The translations under genes were made by a program, and so were the position numbers. A stretch of DNA of 64,000 bases from Nocardioides hwasunensis. GTDB lineage: Bacteria > Actinomycetota > Actinomycetes > Propionibacteriales > Nocardioidaceae. Shown in pieces: positions 28,072-36,700 of this stretch. The stretch lies in contig NZ_JACXYY010000002.1 in assembly GCF_014779665.1 (NCBI RefSeq), positions 578,316 through 642,315 of the forward strand. The letters run 5' to 3'. The notes under the pieces were generated by a model. That model was given only the letters and a program-made list of their open reading frames with translations. It was not told the DNA's origin and ran no database searches. Numbering within the stretch: position 1 is the first letter of the stretch; each line of letters begins with the position of its first letter.

Positions 28072-29318
28072 TGCGCCGACAGATCCACCGCGCGCCGATC
28101 GCTGTGGCCACGGCCCTGCTGCTCGGGGTGTTCGCCACCGCGTGCAGCACCGAGGACCCGACGGACGGGGGCACCGGCTCGGACGAGACGACGGAGAGCT
28201 CGGAGTCGCCGGACGCCTCCGAGAGCCCCACCGAGGAGGTGGAGTGGTTCGACCAGGCGGTCTACGACGAGCAGTTCGACCAGCGCTCGGCCACCTTCGA
28301 GGGTGACTCCGAGACCCCGTACCTGCAGTACATCGACGGGGAGATGACCGACACCTCGGAGTTCAAGTCCGACGGCGCCAAGAAGGCCTGCTTCGCCAAC
28401 GCCTCGATCTCCAACCCGTGGCGCCAGACCGGCTGGATCACCATGAACCAGCAGCTCAAGGCCCTCCAGGACGACGGCGTCATCTCCGAGATGGAGACCC
28501 GCGACGCCGGTGACGACGACAACACCCAGATCGCCGACATCGACTACTTCATCTCCGAGGGCAACTGCGACGCCTTCATCATCTCGCCGAACTCGACCGC
28601 CGCGATGACCGACGCGGTCGAGCGCGCCTGCGAGACCGGCAAGCCCGTCGTGGTCTTCGACCGCGGCGTGCAGACCGACTGCGCCACCTCGTTCATCCAC
28701 CCGATCGGTGGCTTCGCGTGGGGTATCGACACCGCCGAGTTCCTCATCGACAACCTCGAGGAGGGTGACAAGGTCGTCGCGCTGCGCATCCTGCCCGGCG
28801 TCGACGTGCTCGAGCAGCGCTGGGCCGGTGCCGAGAAGCTCTTCGAGGAGAACGGCATCGAGGCGGTCGACTACTTCACCGGCGCCGACCCGACCGAGAT
28901 CAAGAAGATCGTCACCGACGAGCTCGCCAAGGGCGACGTGCAGGGCATCTGGATGGACGCCGGTGACGGCGCCGTCGCCGCCATCGAGGCCTTCGAGGAC
29001 GCCGGCGCGGACTACCCGGTCATGACCGGTGAGGACGAGATGACCTTCCTGCGCAAGTGGGAGGAGACCGGGCTGACCGGCCTGGCTCCGGTCTACTCGA
29101 ACTTCCAGTGGCGCACCCCGCTCCTCGCGCTCGAGAAGATCTTCGCCGGCGAGGAGGTCCCGAAGGAGTGGGTCCTGCCGCAGACGCCGATCACCGAGGA
29201 CGAGCGTGCCGACTTCCTCGAGGCCAACGACGGCATGCCCGACGGCCACTACGCCAAGTTCGGCGGCGAGGACCTGCCGGGCTACCCCGAGGTGTGGCAG
29301 GAGCGTCAGATCCCCTGA
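28071..29318 (+). CDS. Sugar ABC transporter substrate-binding lipoprotein
   Basis: A 415-residue solute-binding protein. The ATG at 28071 was chosen because AGGAG lies 7 nt upstream. A lipoprotein signal peptide ends at ATAC (Cys about 24), followed by a Thr/Ser/Glu linker to about 65. The remainder is a type I periplasmic-binding fold (Peripla_BP_4): FISEGNCDAFIISPNSTAAM, GKPVVVFDRGVQTD, and GIWMDAGDGAVAAIEAFEDAG. It delivers the sugar to the permeases. The ligand cannot be read from sequence. A strong hairpin follows 27 nt after the stop. Confidence 0.92.
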   Translation: MRRQIHRAPIAVATALLLGVFATACSTEDPTDGGTGSDETTESSESPDASESPTEEVEWFDQAVYDEQFDQRSATFEGDSETPYLQYIDGEMTDTSEFKSDGAKKACFANASISNPWRQTGWITMNQQLKALQDDGVISEMETRDAGDDDNTQIADIDYFISEGNCDAFIISPNSTAAMTDAVERACETGKPVVVFDRGVQTDCATSFIHPIGGFAWGIDTAEFLIDNLEEGDKVVALRILPGVDVLEQRWAGAEKLFEENGIEAVDYFTGADPTEIKKIVTDELAKGDVQGIWMDAGDGAVAAIEAFEDAGADYPVMTGEDEMTFLRKWEETGLTGLAPVYSNFQWRTPLLALEKIFAGEEVPKEWVLPQTPITEDERADFLEANDGMPDGHYAKFGGEDLPGYPEVWQERQIP

Positions 29319-29345
29319 TCGCTGATCTGAGCTGACGATGCATCC

Positions 29346-29380
29346 GTCGGTGGGCCGGGTCTGGGACCCGGCCCACCGAC
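29346..29380 (+). terminator. Strong GC hairpin after the binding-protein gene
   Basis: A perfect 16-bp stem (GTCGGTGGGCCGGGTC pairing with GACCCGGCCCACCGAC) with a 3-nt loop TGG. It lies 27 nt after the transporter genes and 35 nt before the first catabolic gene. There is no U-tract. It may terminate part of the transcription or protect the 3' end of the transporter mRNA, so that binding protein is made in excess over the enzymes. Confidence 0.7.
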
Positions 29381-29415
29381 GACACTCACCTGTCGAGGAA
29401 GAAGGAACCACCTGC

Positions 29416-30258
29416 ATGCGCGAGATCGGCGTCAACACCTGGGTCTGGACGTCCCCGCTCACCGACAGCGGCGTCGCCGACCTGCTACGCCGGATCGCGG
29501 GCATGGGGTTCGACGCCGTCGAGCTCCCGCTGGAGAAGGTCGGCGACCTCACCGTCGCGGTCGTCTCCGAGGCGCTGGCCGAGACCGGCCTGACGCCCTA
29601 CGTCGTCGGGGCGATGGCGCCGGGCCGCGACCTGGTGGACGCTGACTGTGTGACCGACACCCAGGACTACCTCCGGGCCTGCATCGACCTCGCCGCCGGC
29701 ATCGGCGCGCGCTCGGTGTGCGGCCCGTTCTACGCGTCCACCGGCCGCGTGTGGCGGATGGACGCAGCCCAACGTGAGGACGCCTACGCCGCGGTCCGCG
29801 ACGGGCTCGCACCGGTCGTCGACCACGCGCTCGAGCACGGCGTGCAGTTGGGCATCGAGCCGCTGAACCGCTACGAGACGTCGTTGGTCAACACCGTCGA
29901 CCAGGCGCTGACCGCCTTCGAGCCGCTGCTCGGCGACGGCCTCGGGCTCGCGCTGGACAGCTACCACCTCAACATCGAGGAGCGCTCGAGCGCCGAGGCG
30001 ATCCGCACGGCGGGGAAGCACCTCGCGCACGTCCAGGTCTGCGGCAACGACCGCGGCGCTCCCGGCGGTGACCAGACCGACTGGCCGGCGCTCGTGGAGG
30101 CGCTCGACGACGTGGGCTACGACGGCCCCCTCAACATCGAGAGCTTCACCGCCGACAACGACACCATCGCCACCGCTGCCTCCATCTGGCGGCCGCTGGC
30201 ACCCACGCAGGACGACCTGGCCCGCGACGGCCTGGCCTTCCTCCGCACGCTCGCGTGA
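29416..30258 (+). CDS. TIM-barrel sugar epimerase, D-tagatose 3-epimerase-like
   Basis: A 280-residue AP-endonuclease-2-type TIM barrel, starting at the ATG at 29416 with a purine-rich ribosome site upstream. The metal and substrate residues of D-tagatose/D-psicose 3-epimerases are recognisable: GIEPLNRYET (metal Glu), ALDSYHLNIEE (Asp and His), QVCGNDRGAPG, and a late Glu in NIESF. These enzymes epimerise ketohexoses at C3; some relatives act on inositol derivatives. It is the first gene after the hairpin and precedes a dehydrogenase and another isomerase. The exact substrate is not readable. Confidence 0.85.
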   Translation: MREIGVNTWVWTSPLTDSGVADLLRRIAGMGFDAVELPLEKVGDLTVAVVSEALAETGLTPYVVGAMAPGRDLVDADCVTDTQDYLRACIDLAAGIGARSVCGPFYASTGRVWRMDAAQREDAYAAVRDGLAPVVDHALEHGVQLGIEPLNRYETSLVNTVDQALTAFEPLLGDGLGLALDSYHLNIEERSSAEAIRTAGKHLAHVQVCGNDRGAPGGDQTDWPALVEALDDVGYDGPLNIESFTADNDTIATAASIWRPLAPTQDDLARDGLAFLRTLA

Positions 30259-30325
30259 CCCGCGTGACCACCTCCCAGATCCGACGCACCACCCCACCGA
30301 GAAACCGCCAGTCAGGAGACACGAC

Positions 30326-31501
30326 GTGAGCACCTCACCCAGCGCATCGGGCGCACCGGGCTCGTCAGGGGCACCGGGGGTCGCCGTCATCGGCTACGCC
30401 TTCATGGGCAAGGCCCACTCCCACGCGTGGCGCAACGTCGCTGCGCTGCGGCCCGGCGCACCCGGCGTACGCCAGCAGGTGCTGGTCGGGCGCGACACCG
30501 ACGCGGTCGCCGCAGCCGCCGCCCAGTACGGCTGGGCCGAGTCGGCCAGCGACTGGCACGCCGTCCTGGAGCGCGACGACATCGACATCGTCGACGTCTG
30601 CGTCCCCGGCCACCTGCACGCCGAGGTGGCCATCGCCGCGCTCGAGGCGGGCAAGCACGTCATCGCGGAGAAGCCGCTGGCCAACTCGATGCCCGAGGCC
30701 GAGAAGATGGTCGCCACCGCCAAGGCCGCCCGCGAGCGAGGTGTGCACTCGATGGTCGGCTTCAACTACCGCCGGGTGCCCGCCCTGGCCCGGGCCCGTC
30801 AGCACATCGCGGACGGCCGCATCGGCGACGTGCGCCAGGTGCGGATCGCCTACCTCCAGGACTGGCTGGCCGACGAGGGCGCCCCGATGACGTGGCGGCT
30901 GCGACGCGAGCTCGCGGGCTCCGGCGCCCTCGGCGACCTGGCGTCCCACGCGGTCGACCAGGTCCGCTTCCTGCTCGGCCAGGAGGTCACCGGGGTGAAC
31001 GCCCTCACCCAGACGTTCGTCCCGCAGCGCACCGGAGCCGACGGCGTCGAGGACGTGACGGTCGACGACGCCGCCTGGAGCACGATGCGCACGTCCGGTG
31101 GCGCGATGGTGAGCCTCGAGGTGTCCCGGATGGCGACCGCCCGGAAGAACGCGCTCGGCATCGAGGTCTACGGCAGCACCGGCGCGGTGCGCTTCGACCT
31201 CGAGACCCTCAACCACCTCGACGTCTGCCTCGACGGCGCCGACGGCTTCTCCCGCGTCATGGTCACCGAGCCGCAGGACCCCTATCTCGACGGCTGGTGG
31301 CCGCCGGGCCACGGGCTCGGCTGGGACGCGACGTTCGTCAACCAGGCCTCCGACTTCCTCACCGCGCTGGCCGCGGGGCAGGAGCCGACGCCGTCGTTCG
31401 AGGACGGTCTCGCCGTGCAGCGGGTGCTCGCCGCGATCGAGGCGAGCGCGGCCGAGGGCGGCTGTCACGTGACGGTGGAGTCCGTGGGGGAGGACGTCTG
31501 A
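30326..31501 (+). CDS. Gfo/Idh/MocA-family oxidoreductase
   Basis: A 391-residue NAD(P)-dependent dehydrogenase. The N-terminal Rossmann fold has [17 protein letters not shown] near 20-36 and [18 protein letters not shown] (the EKP motif of the family) near 112. The C-terminal half contains [19 protein letters not shown], with the Asp and His of the active site. Such enzymes oxidise sugars, inositols or their amino derivatives. The GTG at 30326 was chosen because CAGGAGA lies just upstream. Its stop overlaps the next start by one base. It is part of the sugar catabolic set after the transporter. Confidence 0.9.
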   Translation: MSTSPSASGAPGSSGAPGVAVIGYAFMGKAHSHAWRNVAALRPGAPGVRQQVLVGRDTDAVAAAAAQYGWAESASDWHAVLERDDIDIVDVCVPGHLHAEVAIAALEAGKHVIAEKPLANSMPEAEKMVATAKAARERGVHSMVGFNYRRVPALARARQHIADGRIGDVRQVRIAYLQDWLADEGAPMTWRLRRELAGSGALGDLASHAVDQVRFLLGQEVTGVNALTQTFVPQRTGADGVEDVTVDDAAWSTMRTSGGAMVSLEVSRMATARKNALGIEVYGSTGAVRFDLETLNHLDVCLDGADGFSRVMVTEPQDPYLDGWWPPGHGLGWDATFVNQASDFLTALAAGQEPTPSFEDGLAVQRVLAAIEASAAEGGCHVTVESVGEDV

Positions 31502-32511
31502 TGGCGCGACCGTTCACCCTGTTCACCGGCCAGTGGATCGACCTGACGCTCGACGAGGTCGCCGGCCTGGCTGCCGGCTGGGGCTACGACGGCCTGGAGG
31601 TCGCCGTGTCCGGGGAGCACCTCGACGCCGCGCGCTGGGACGACGCCGACTACGTCGCCGAGCGGCTCGGCATCCTGGAGAAGCACGGCCTCCAGCTGCA
31701 CGCGATCTCCAACCACCTCACCGGCCAGGCGATCTGCGACGACCCGATCGACTTCCGCCACCAGGCGATCGTGCGCGAGAGCGTGTGGGGCGACGGCGAC
31801 CCCGAGGGCGTGCGCCAGCGCGCGGCCGAGGAGATGAAGGACACCGCGCGCCTCGCCCAGAAACTGGGCGTGAAGACCGTGGTCGGCTTCACCGGCTCCT
31901 CGATCTGGCAGTACGTCGCGATGTTCCCGCCGGTCCCGGCCGAGCGGATCGAGGCCGGCTACCAGGACTTCGCCGACCGCTGGAACCCGATCCTCGACGT
32001 CTTCGACGAGTGCGGCGTGCGGTTCGCGCACGAGGTGCACCCCTCCGAGATCGCCTACGACTACTGGACCACCCGGCGCGCGCTCGACGCTGTCGACAAC
32101 CGGCCCGCGTTCGGCATCAACTGGGACCCCAGCCACATGCTCTGGCAGGGCATCGACCCGGTCGCGTTCATCAGCGACTTCGCCGACCGGATCTACCACG
32201 TCGACTGCAAGGACACTCGCATGCGGATGGGCGGCGGCCGCAACGGCATCCTCTCCTCGCACCTGCCGTGGGACGACCCGCGTCGCGGGTGGACCTTCGT
32301 CTCGACCGGTCACGGCGACATCAACTGGGAGGACTGCTTCCGCACGCTCACCGCGATCGGCTACGACGGCCCGATCTCGGTCGAGTGGGAGGACGCCGGG
32401 ATGGACCGGCTGCGCGGTGCGCCCGAGGCGCTCGCCCACCTGCGCGGGCTCGACTTCGACCCTCCCGCGCAGTCCTTCGACGCGGCGTTCAGCAAGCAGT
32501 CGGAGGGCTGA
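31501..32511 (+). CDS. TIM-barrel sugar phosphate isomerase/epimerase
   Basis: A 336-residue xylose-isomerase-like TIM barrel (AP_endonuc_2 family, IolE/IolI-like). Probable metal ligands are seen in [39 protein letters not shown] and [12 protein letters not shown]. It starts at the ATG at 31501, overlapping the dehydrogenase stop (TGATG). With the first epimerase and the dehydrogenase it forms a three-enzyme route for the imported compound. Relatives act on keto-inositols or keto-sugars. Which reaction occurs here cannot be decided without substrate data. Confidence 0.88.
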   Translation: MARPFTLFTGQWIDLTLDEVAGLAAGWGYDGLEVAVSGEHLDAARWDDADYVAERLGILEKHGLQLHAISNHLTGQAICDDPIDFRHQAIVRESVWGDGDPEGVRQRAAEEMKDTARLAQKLGVKTVVGFTGSSIWQYVAMFPPVPAERIEAGYQDFADRWNPILDVFDECGVRFAHEVHPSEIAYDYWTTRRALDAVDNRPAFGINWDPSHMLWQGIDPVAFISDFADRIYHVDCKDTRMRMGGGRNGILSSHLPWDDPRRGWTFVSTGHGDINWEDCFRTLTAIGYDGPISVEWEDAGMDRLRGAPEALAHLRGLDFDPPAQSFDAAFSKQSEG

Positions 32512-32538
32512 GGCGGCAGGCGCCCTAGACTCCGCGCC

Positions 32539-33381
32539 ATGGAGGGTTTCCGGGCCAGGGACGCCGACCGCGAGCGACACGTGGGGCTGATCGAGGCGGC
32601 GTACGTCGACGGGCAGCTCGGCGACGCTGACCGCGAGCTGCGGGTGGGGCGAGCGCTGTCGGCCGAGACCCTCGACGAGCTCCAGACCCTGACGCGCGAC
32701 CTGCAGCTCCCCGCCGGCTACGTCGCGCCGGTCGACCACCGGCCGGCATCGCGCTCGAGCCGCCGCACCTCCGTGCTGGTCGCGCTGGGAGTGGTGGTGG
32801 CGCTGATCGGACTCGTGGTCGCCGCGATGGTGGTGTCCCTGGCTCCGTCGGGTCCGGACGCGGACTCGTCGGGAGGCGTGGTCGACGTGGCCGAGGCCCC
32901 CTCGGCACCGCCTCCGTCTGCCGCGCCCGAGGTGCGGCCGTTCGAGATGACGGCGGCGGAGATCCGCCGGTTCGTGGATCAGTACGAGGCGAAGTTCGGC
33001 ACGACGGACGCCTACGTCGCCTCGTTCTTCCCCGACCGGGTCAGCGTGGAGGTCCCGGTGCGCGGGTCGCGTCCGCGCTTCGAGCGCTGGACCTGGGACG
33101 GGGAGTGGCAGCGCACGTCCGGGCCCCAGGCGGTGGCGTCGTTCAACGCGATCTTCGACCTGGGACGGCTCGGCGCGAAGCGGCTCGTCGCCAACGTCGC
33201 GGTCGCGGAGAGGACACTCGGGGTCCAGCGGGGTGCCTTCGCCCACGCGACGGCGCGGGTGTGGGCCAGCGACGGGCCGACCGTCTTCATCCACGTCGGC
33301 AACGACTTCAAGGAGACCGGCTTCCTCGCCACCAACCTGTCCGGAAGCACGATCCGGAGCCGCTACCCCTACGGCTCGTGA
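32539..33381 (+). CDS. DUF1707 domain membrane protein
   Basis: A 280-residue protein. Residues 1-55 match DUF1707 (RARDADRERHVGLIEAAYVDGQLGDADRELR...L), a short actinobacterial domain common at the N-terminus of small membrane proteins. One transmembrane helix lies at about 76-100 (LVALGVVVALIGLVVAAMVVSL). An Asp/Ser/Pro linker leads to an extracytoplasmic domain of about 150 residues that I do not recognise (FEMTAAEIRRFVDQYEAKFG). It is 27 nt downstream of the sugar operon but is probably independent. The function is unknown. Confidence 0.75.
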   Translation: MEGFRARDADRERHVGLIEAAYVDGQLGDADRELRVGRALSAETLDELQTLTRDLQLPAGYVAPVDHRPASRSSRRTSVLVALGVVVALIGLVVAAMVVSLAPSGPDADSSGGVVDVAEAPSAPPPSAAPEVRPFEMTAAEIRRFVDQYEAKFGTTDAYVASFFPDRVSVEVPVRGSRPRFERWTWDGEWQRTSGPQAVASFNAIFDLGRLGAKRLVANVAVAERTLGVQRGAFAHATARVWASDGPTVFIHVGNDFKETGFLATNLSGSTIRSRYPYGS

Positions 33382-33429
33382 CACATCCCACGTGACCACG
33401 GACCCCTCGGTGGTCCCGGCTGCGGCACC

Positions 33430-34470
33430 ATGTCGGGCATGAAGACCAACGCCGGCAACTTCTTCGAGGACTTCGCCGTCGGGCAGGTGATCGAGCACGC
33501 CACGCCGCGCACGGTCACCGAGGGCGACCGCGCGCTCTACGGCGCGATCTACCCGACGCGCTTCGCGGTGCCGTCCTCGGCCGAGTTCGCCGCCTCGGTC
33601 GGGCTCGACCCCCATCCGGTCGAGGAGCTCATCGGCTTCCACGTCGCCTTCGGCAAGACCGTTCCGGACGTGTCGCTCAACGCCGTCGCCAACCTCGGCT
33701 ACGCCGAGTGCCGCTTCCACGTCCCCGTCGTGCCCGGCGACACCCTGCGCACGCGCTCGGAGGTCATCGGCCTCAAGCAGAACTCCCACGGCCGGACCGG
33801 CGTGGTCTGGGTGCGCTCGACGGCGACGAACCAGCGCGGCGAGGTCGCGATCGACTGGGCGCGCTGGGTGATGGTGCACAAGCGCGACGCCTCCGCGCCC
33901 GCGCCCGAGACGGTCGTGCCGGACCTGGCGGACGCGGTCGACGCGGCCGACCTCGTGGTGCCCGCCGGCCTCGACCTCTCGGCGTACGACGCCGCTGCCG
34001 CCGGGGAGCCGCACCGGTTCGACGACTACGAGGTGGGGGAGCGGATCGACCACGTCGACGGCGTGACCCTCACCGACGCCGAGCACATGATGGCGACCCG
34101 GCTGTGGCAGAACACGGCGAAGGTGCACTTCAACACCGAGGCCCGCCCCGACGGTCGCCGGCTCGTCTATGGCGGTCACGTCATCTCCCTGGCCCGCGCA
34201 CTGTCCTTCAACGGCCTGGCGAACGCGCAGCTCGTCGCGGCCATCAACGCCGGCGCGCACGTGGCCCCGGCCTTCGCCGGCGACACGGTGCATGCCTGGT
34301 CAGAGGTGCTCGACCGCGCGGAGGTCGACGCGCCCGGCGTCGGCGCGCTCCGGCTGCGGCTGGTCGCGACCAGGGGCCGCGACGAGTCGATGACGCTGCG
34401 CGACGCCGAGGGCAGGTACGCCGACGGCGTGCTCCTCGACCTCGACCTCTGGGCGTTCGTGCCCCGCTGA
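33430..34470 (+). CDS. Double-hotdog MaoC-family dehydratase, mesaconyl-CoA hydratase-like
   Basis: A 346-residue protein with two MaoC-like hotdog domains: about 8-160 (NFFEDFAVGQVIEHATPRTVTEGD) and about 190-340 (RFDDYEVGERIDHVDGVTLTDAEH). The layout and the FFEDF-VGQ opening match mesaconyl-CoA hydratases (beta-methylmalyl-CoA dehydratases). Those act in the ethylmalonyl-CoA and related C5 pathways. No partner genes of those pathways are adjacent, so the substrate is uncertain. An alternative start is the ATG at 33439. It converges with the sulfotransferase gene across a hairpin repeat. Confidence 0.75.
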   Translation: MSGMKTNAGNFFEDFAVGQVIEHATPRTVTEGDRALYGAIYPTRFAVPSSAEFAASVGLDPHPVEELIGFHVAFGKTVPDVSLNAVANLGYAECRFHVPVVPGDTLRTRSEVIGLKQNSHGRTGVVWVRSTATNQRGEVAIDWARWVMVHKRDASAPAPETVVPDLADAVDAADLVVPAGLDLSAYDAAAAGEPHRFDDYEVGERIDHVDGVTLTDAEHMMATRLWQNTAKVHFNTEARPDGRRLVYGGHVISLARALSFNGLANAQLVAAINAGAHVAPAFAGDTVHAWSEVLDRAEVDAPGVGALRLRLVATRGRDESMTLRDAEGRYADGVLLDLDLWAFVPR

Positions 34471-34480
34471 GTCGTCGTCG

Positions 34481-34531
34481 AGCGGTGAGTGACGCAGGTT
34501 TTGCGCTCTCGGAAGGTGTCTCACTCACCGC
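34481..34531. repeat. Hairpin-forming repeat, copy 1 (51 bp)
   Basis: This 51-bp unit has perfect 11-bp terminal arms (GCGGTGAGTGA and TCACTCACCGC) and an inner CGCA/TGCG pair. A second copy with four mismatches lies 82 bp to the right. It sits between the convergent MaoC and sulfotransferase genes and supplies the sulfotransferase stop codon (34521-34523). It may act as a bidirectional terminator and looks like a REP-type element. Confidence 0.75.
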
Positions 34532-35654
34532 GCCGCGTGAGACGGCGCAGGGCCTTGCCCAGAGCGGTGCGTGACGCAGGTTTTGCGTCCTCGGAAGATG
34601 TCTCACTCACCGCTCCGCCGCCCGCTCCAGCGTCATCCGGCTCGGCCACCCGCGCCAGCAGCTCGGCGGCGATGAAGTCCTGGGCGACCGCGAGCACCTC
34701 GGAGTCGGGTACGGCGTCGGGATCCACGCCGTCGGCCGGTGCGGGGTCCGGCCGGAGGTCGTCGAGGTCGCCGACGACGTGCCAGGGCGCGGCCGCGAGC
34801 TCGTCGACCATCCGCCGGCCGCGCTCGACCAGCCACGCGTGCATGTCGGGGGCCAGCGCGATGCGCTGAGGGGCGGCGCCCCCGAGCCGCGGCTCCATGA
34901 AGGCCTTGACCCGCCGCGAGAGCGAGACGTCGAGGTGGGCGTTGCGGAAGTGCGCGTTGATCGCGCGGTGGAAGACGATCTCGGCAGGAGCGAGGGTCTC
35001 GTTGGCGACGGGTGCGTCGAGGGACAGACCGGTGTCGTCGATGCCGAGCAGCTCGCACGTGCGCCGCCACAGCAGGTCGCGGTCGGCGCCCGGCGGCGGG
35101 AGCACCACGACGTGCACGTGCTCGGCACGCAGGCCCGACGTCCAGCGCTCGAGGATCCGCGGCACGTCCTGGTGGTGCCAGAAGTTGAAGTCGGGGTCGT
35201 CCTTCGCGACGCGGGTGAAGAACGTGCGCAGCGTGGTCGGCGACCCGTGCTTGACCCGCTGCTGCCACGCGCTCGGGACCTGGCGCACGAGGTCGCGCGC
35301 GGTCACCACGACATGGACCTCGTCGGCGACCGCGCGCAGCCGGTCGAGCGCAGCTGTCGCGGAATCGCGGGACGTCTCGACGAGCTGCTCCTGGCTGATG
35401 AGCGCATCGCCGTCGAAGGACGCGATCTCGTCGACGAGGTGGTCCCACGCGCCGAGCTGGCGCTCGGTCATCGTCTCCAGCACGGCCGCGTTGTCACGCA
35501 CGACGGCGGAGGCCTGGAACTGCACGTGCGCCGAGCCGCCCGGCAGCAGCAGCCCCTGCTCGGCCAGGGCCCCGCGGTTGTGCCACCACAGGCTCTGGAG
35601 GTAGGTCGTGCCGGACTTCGGCGTGCCGATGTGCACGAAGACGCGCCGGGCCAT
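34521..35654 (-). CDS. Sulfotransferase-family protein
   Basis: A 377-residue protein with the PAPS loop VHIGTPKSGTTYLQSLWW at about 6-23 and the 3'-phosphate segment VVVTARDLVRQVPSAWQQRV near 116. A C-terminal motif WHVVGDLDDLRPDP resembles the one in the 16834 gene product. The last 30 residues (GGGAVSETSSEDAKPASRT) derive from the duplicated hairpin repeat, so the 3' end was apparently remodelled. It is a tandem paralogue of the next gene (about half the residues look shared), with a one-base overlap at 35654. The acceptor is unknown; a cell-envelope glycan or lipid is likely. Confidence 0.8.
   Translation of the reverse strand: MARRVFVHIGTPKSGTTYLQSLWWHNRGALAEQGLLLPGGSAHVQFQASAVVRDNAAVLETMTERQLGAWDHLVDEIASFDGDALISQEQLVETSRDSATAALDRLRAVADEVHVVVTARDLVRQVPSAWQQRVKHGSPTTLRTFFTRVAKDDPDFNFWHHQDVPRILERWTSGLRAEHVHVVVLPPPGADRDLLWRRTCELLGIDDTGLSLDAPVANETLAPAEIVFHRAINAHFRNAHLDVSLSRRVKAFMEPRLGGAAPQRIALAPDMHAWLVERGRRMVDELAAAPWHVVGDLDDLRPDPAPADGVDPDAVPDSEVLAVAQDFIAAELLARVAEPDDAGAGGGAVSETSSEDAKPASRTALGKALRRLTRRGE
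34563..34613. repeat. Hairpin-forming repeat, copy 2 (51 bp)
   Basis: The second copy of the 51-bp unit at 34481-34531, with four differences. One of them breaks a base pair in the outer arm (GCGGTGCGTGA against TCACTCACCGC). It lies entirely within the sulfotransferase coding region and encodes part of its extreme C-terminus. The 82-bp offset is not a multiple of three, so the two copies are read in different frames. Confidence 0.75.
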
Positions 35655-36667
35655 CAGCGCGCCTGCTCGATCATCCGCGCGACCACGGTGCTCGCGACGG
35701 CGAGCAGCTCGCCGTCGTCGGCCTGGTCGGGGGTGCGCCCCGAGCGCGCGCCGGCGGGCAGCAGGTCGGCGAGGTCGCCCACGACGTCGTACGACCCGGC
35801 GCGCAGCGTGGCGACCATCTGCTCGGACCGCTCGCGCACCCAGTCGGCGTGCCGGGCGGGCAGCACGAACGGTTCCTTGGGCGCGCTTCCCGCGAGCAGG
35901 TCACGGGCGAAGGCGCCCTTGGTGAGCCGGGTGAGCGCCACCGAGCGGCGCTCGCGCGGGATCACCGTGTTGATGCGACGCAGGAGCTCGGCCTCGACGA
36001 TCGAGAGCGAGTCGTTGGGCAGGCGGGGCTCGGTGTCGAGACCGGTCACGTCGACCCCGAGCACGGCTGCCGTGCGCAGCCAGAGCTCGTCGCGCGGCGC
36101 GCCGGAGGGAGGTACGACGACGAGGTGCACGCGGTCGGCCGGGAGCCCGGCGGCCCAGCGCTCGAGGATGCCGGGCACGTCCTGGTAGCGCCAGAACTTC
36201 TGCTCGTCGTCACCGCGGCGCACGGTCGCGAGGAACCTGCGGTAGGGCTGGCGGGCCCCCTGCTTGACCCGTTGCTGCCACGCCGAGGGCAGGACCCGGC
36301 CGAGGTCGCGCACGGTCACGACCAGGTGCACCTCGTCGGCCGCGGAGGCGAGGTCGGCCAGCGCCGCTGCGGCCGCCTCGGCCGAGGAGTCCGAGAAGTG
36401 CTCGTGGCTGATCAGCACGTCGTCGGACCACTCGCGGGTCTCGGCGACGAGCCGGTGCCACACGTCGCGGTCGCTCTCGTCGAGGTCGTCGACGATGACG
36501 TCCATGCCCTTGACGAGGGCAGCGGCGTGGAAGTGGTCTCGCAGGGCGTCACCGGGCAGCAGCAGGCCGCGCTCGCGCAGCGCGCCTCGGTGTCGCCACC
36601 ACAGGTCCTGGAGGTAGGTGGTGCCCGACTTGGCGGTTCCGCAGTGGAGGAACACGCGTCGGGCCAT
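35654..36667 (-). CDS. Sulfotransferase-family protein (tandem paralogue)
   Basis: A 337-residue paralogue of the downstream gene. The PAPS loop is LHCGTAKSGTTYLQDLWW at about 7-24, and VVTVRDLGRVLPSAWQQRVK near 115 is the 3'-phosphate region. It shares ILERW-A-GL, DRVHLVVVPP and SYDVVGDLADLLP with its neighbour. It lacks the repeat-derived tail. The start is 33 nt from the divergent methyltransferase start, so the spacer must hold both promoters. Together the two genes probably encode related sulfotransferases with different acceptors. Confidence 0.8.
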   Translation of the reverse strand: MARRVFLHCGTAKSGTTYLQDLWWRHRGALRERGLLLPGDALRDHFHAAALVKGMDVIVDDLDESDRDVWHRLVAETREWSDDVLISHEHFSDSSAEAAAAALADLASAADEVHLVVTVRDLGRVLPSAWQQRVKQGARQPYRRFLATVRRGDDEQKFWRYQDVPGILERWAAGLPADRVHLVVVPPSGAPRDELWLRTAAVLGVDVTGLDTEPRLPNDSLSIVEAELLRRINTVIPRERRSVALTRLTKGAFARDLLAGSAPKEPFVLPARHADWVRERSEQMVATLRAGSYDVVGDLADLLPAGARSGRTPDQADDGELLAVASTVVARMIEQAR

Positions 36668-36700
36668 GGATCGATCCTATTGAACCGGCAGACTGCGCCC

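Noticed and set aside
33394..33415. GACCAC/GTGGTC inverted repeat before the MaoC gene as a terminator
   Set aside because: Six-bp arms with a competing alternative pairing and no T-tract; too weak in GC-rich DNA to call.
31465..34293. A 942-codon antisense frame over the second isomerase, DUF1707 and MaoC genes
   Set aside because: It crosses three clear sense genes and their spacers and has no domain.
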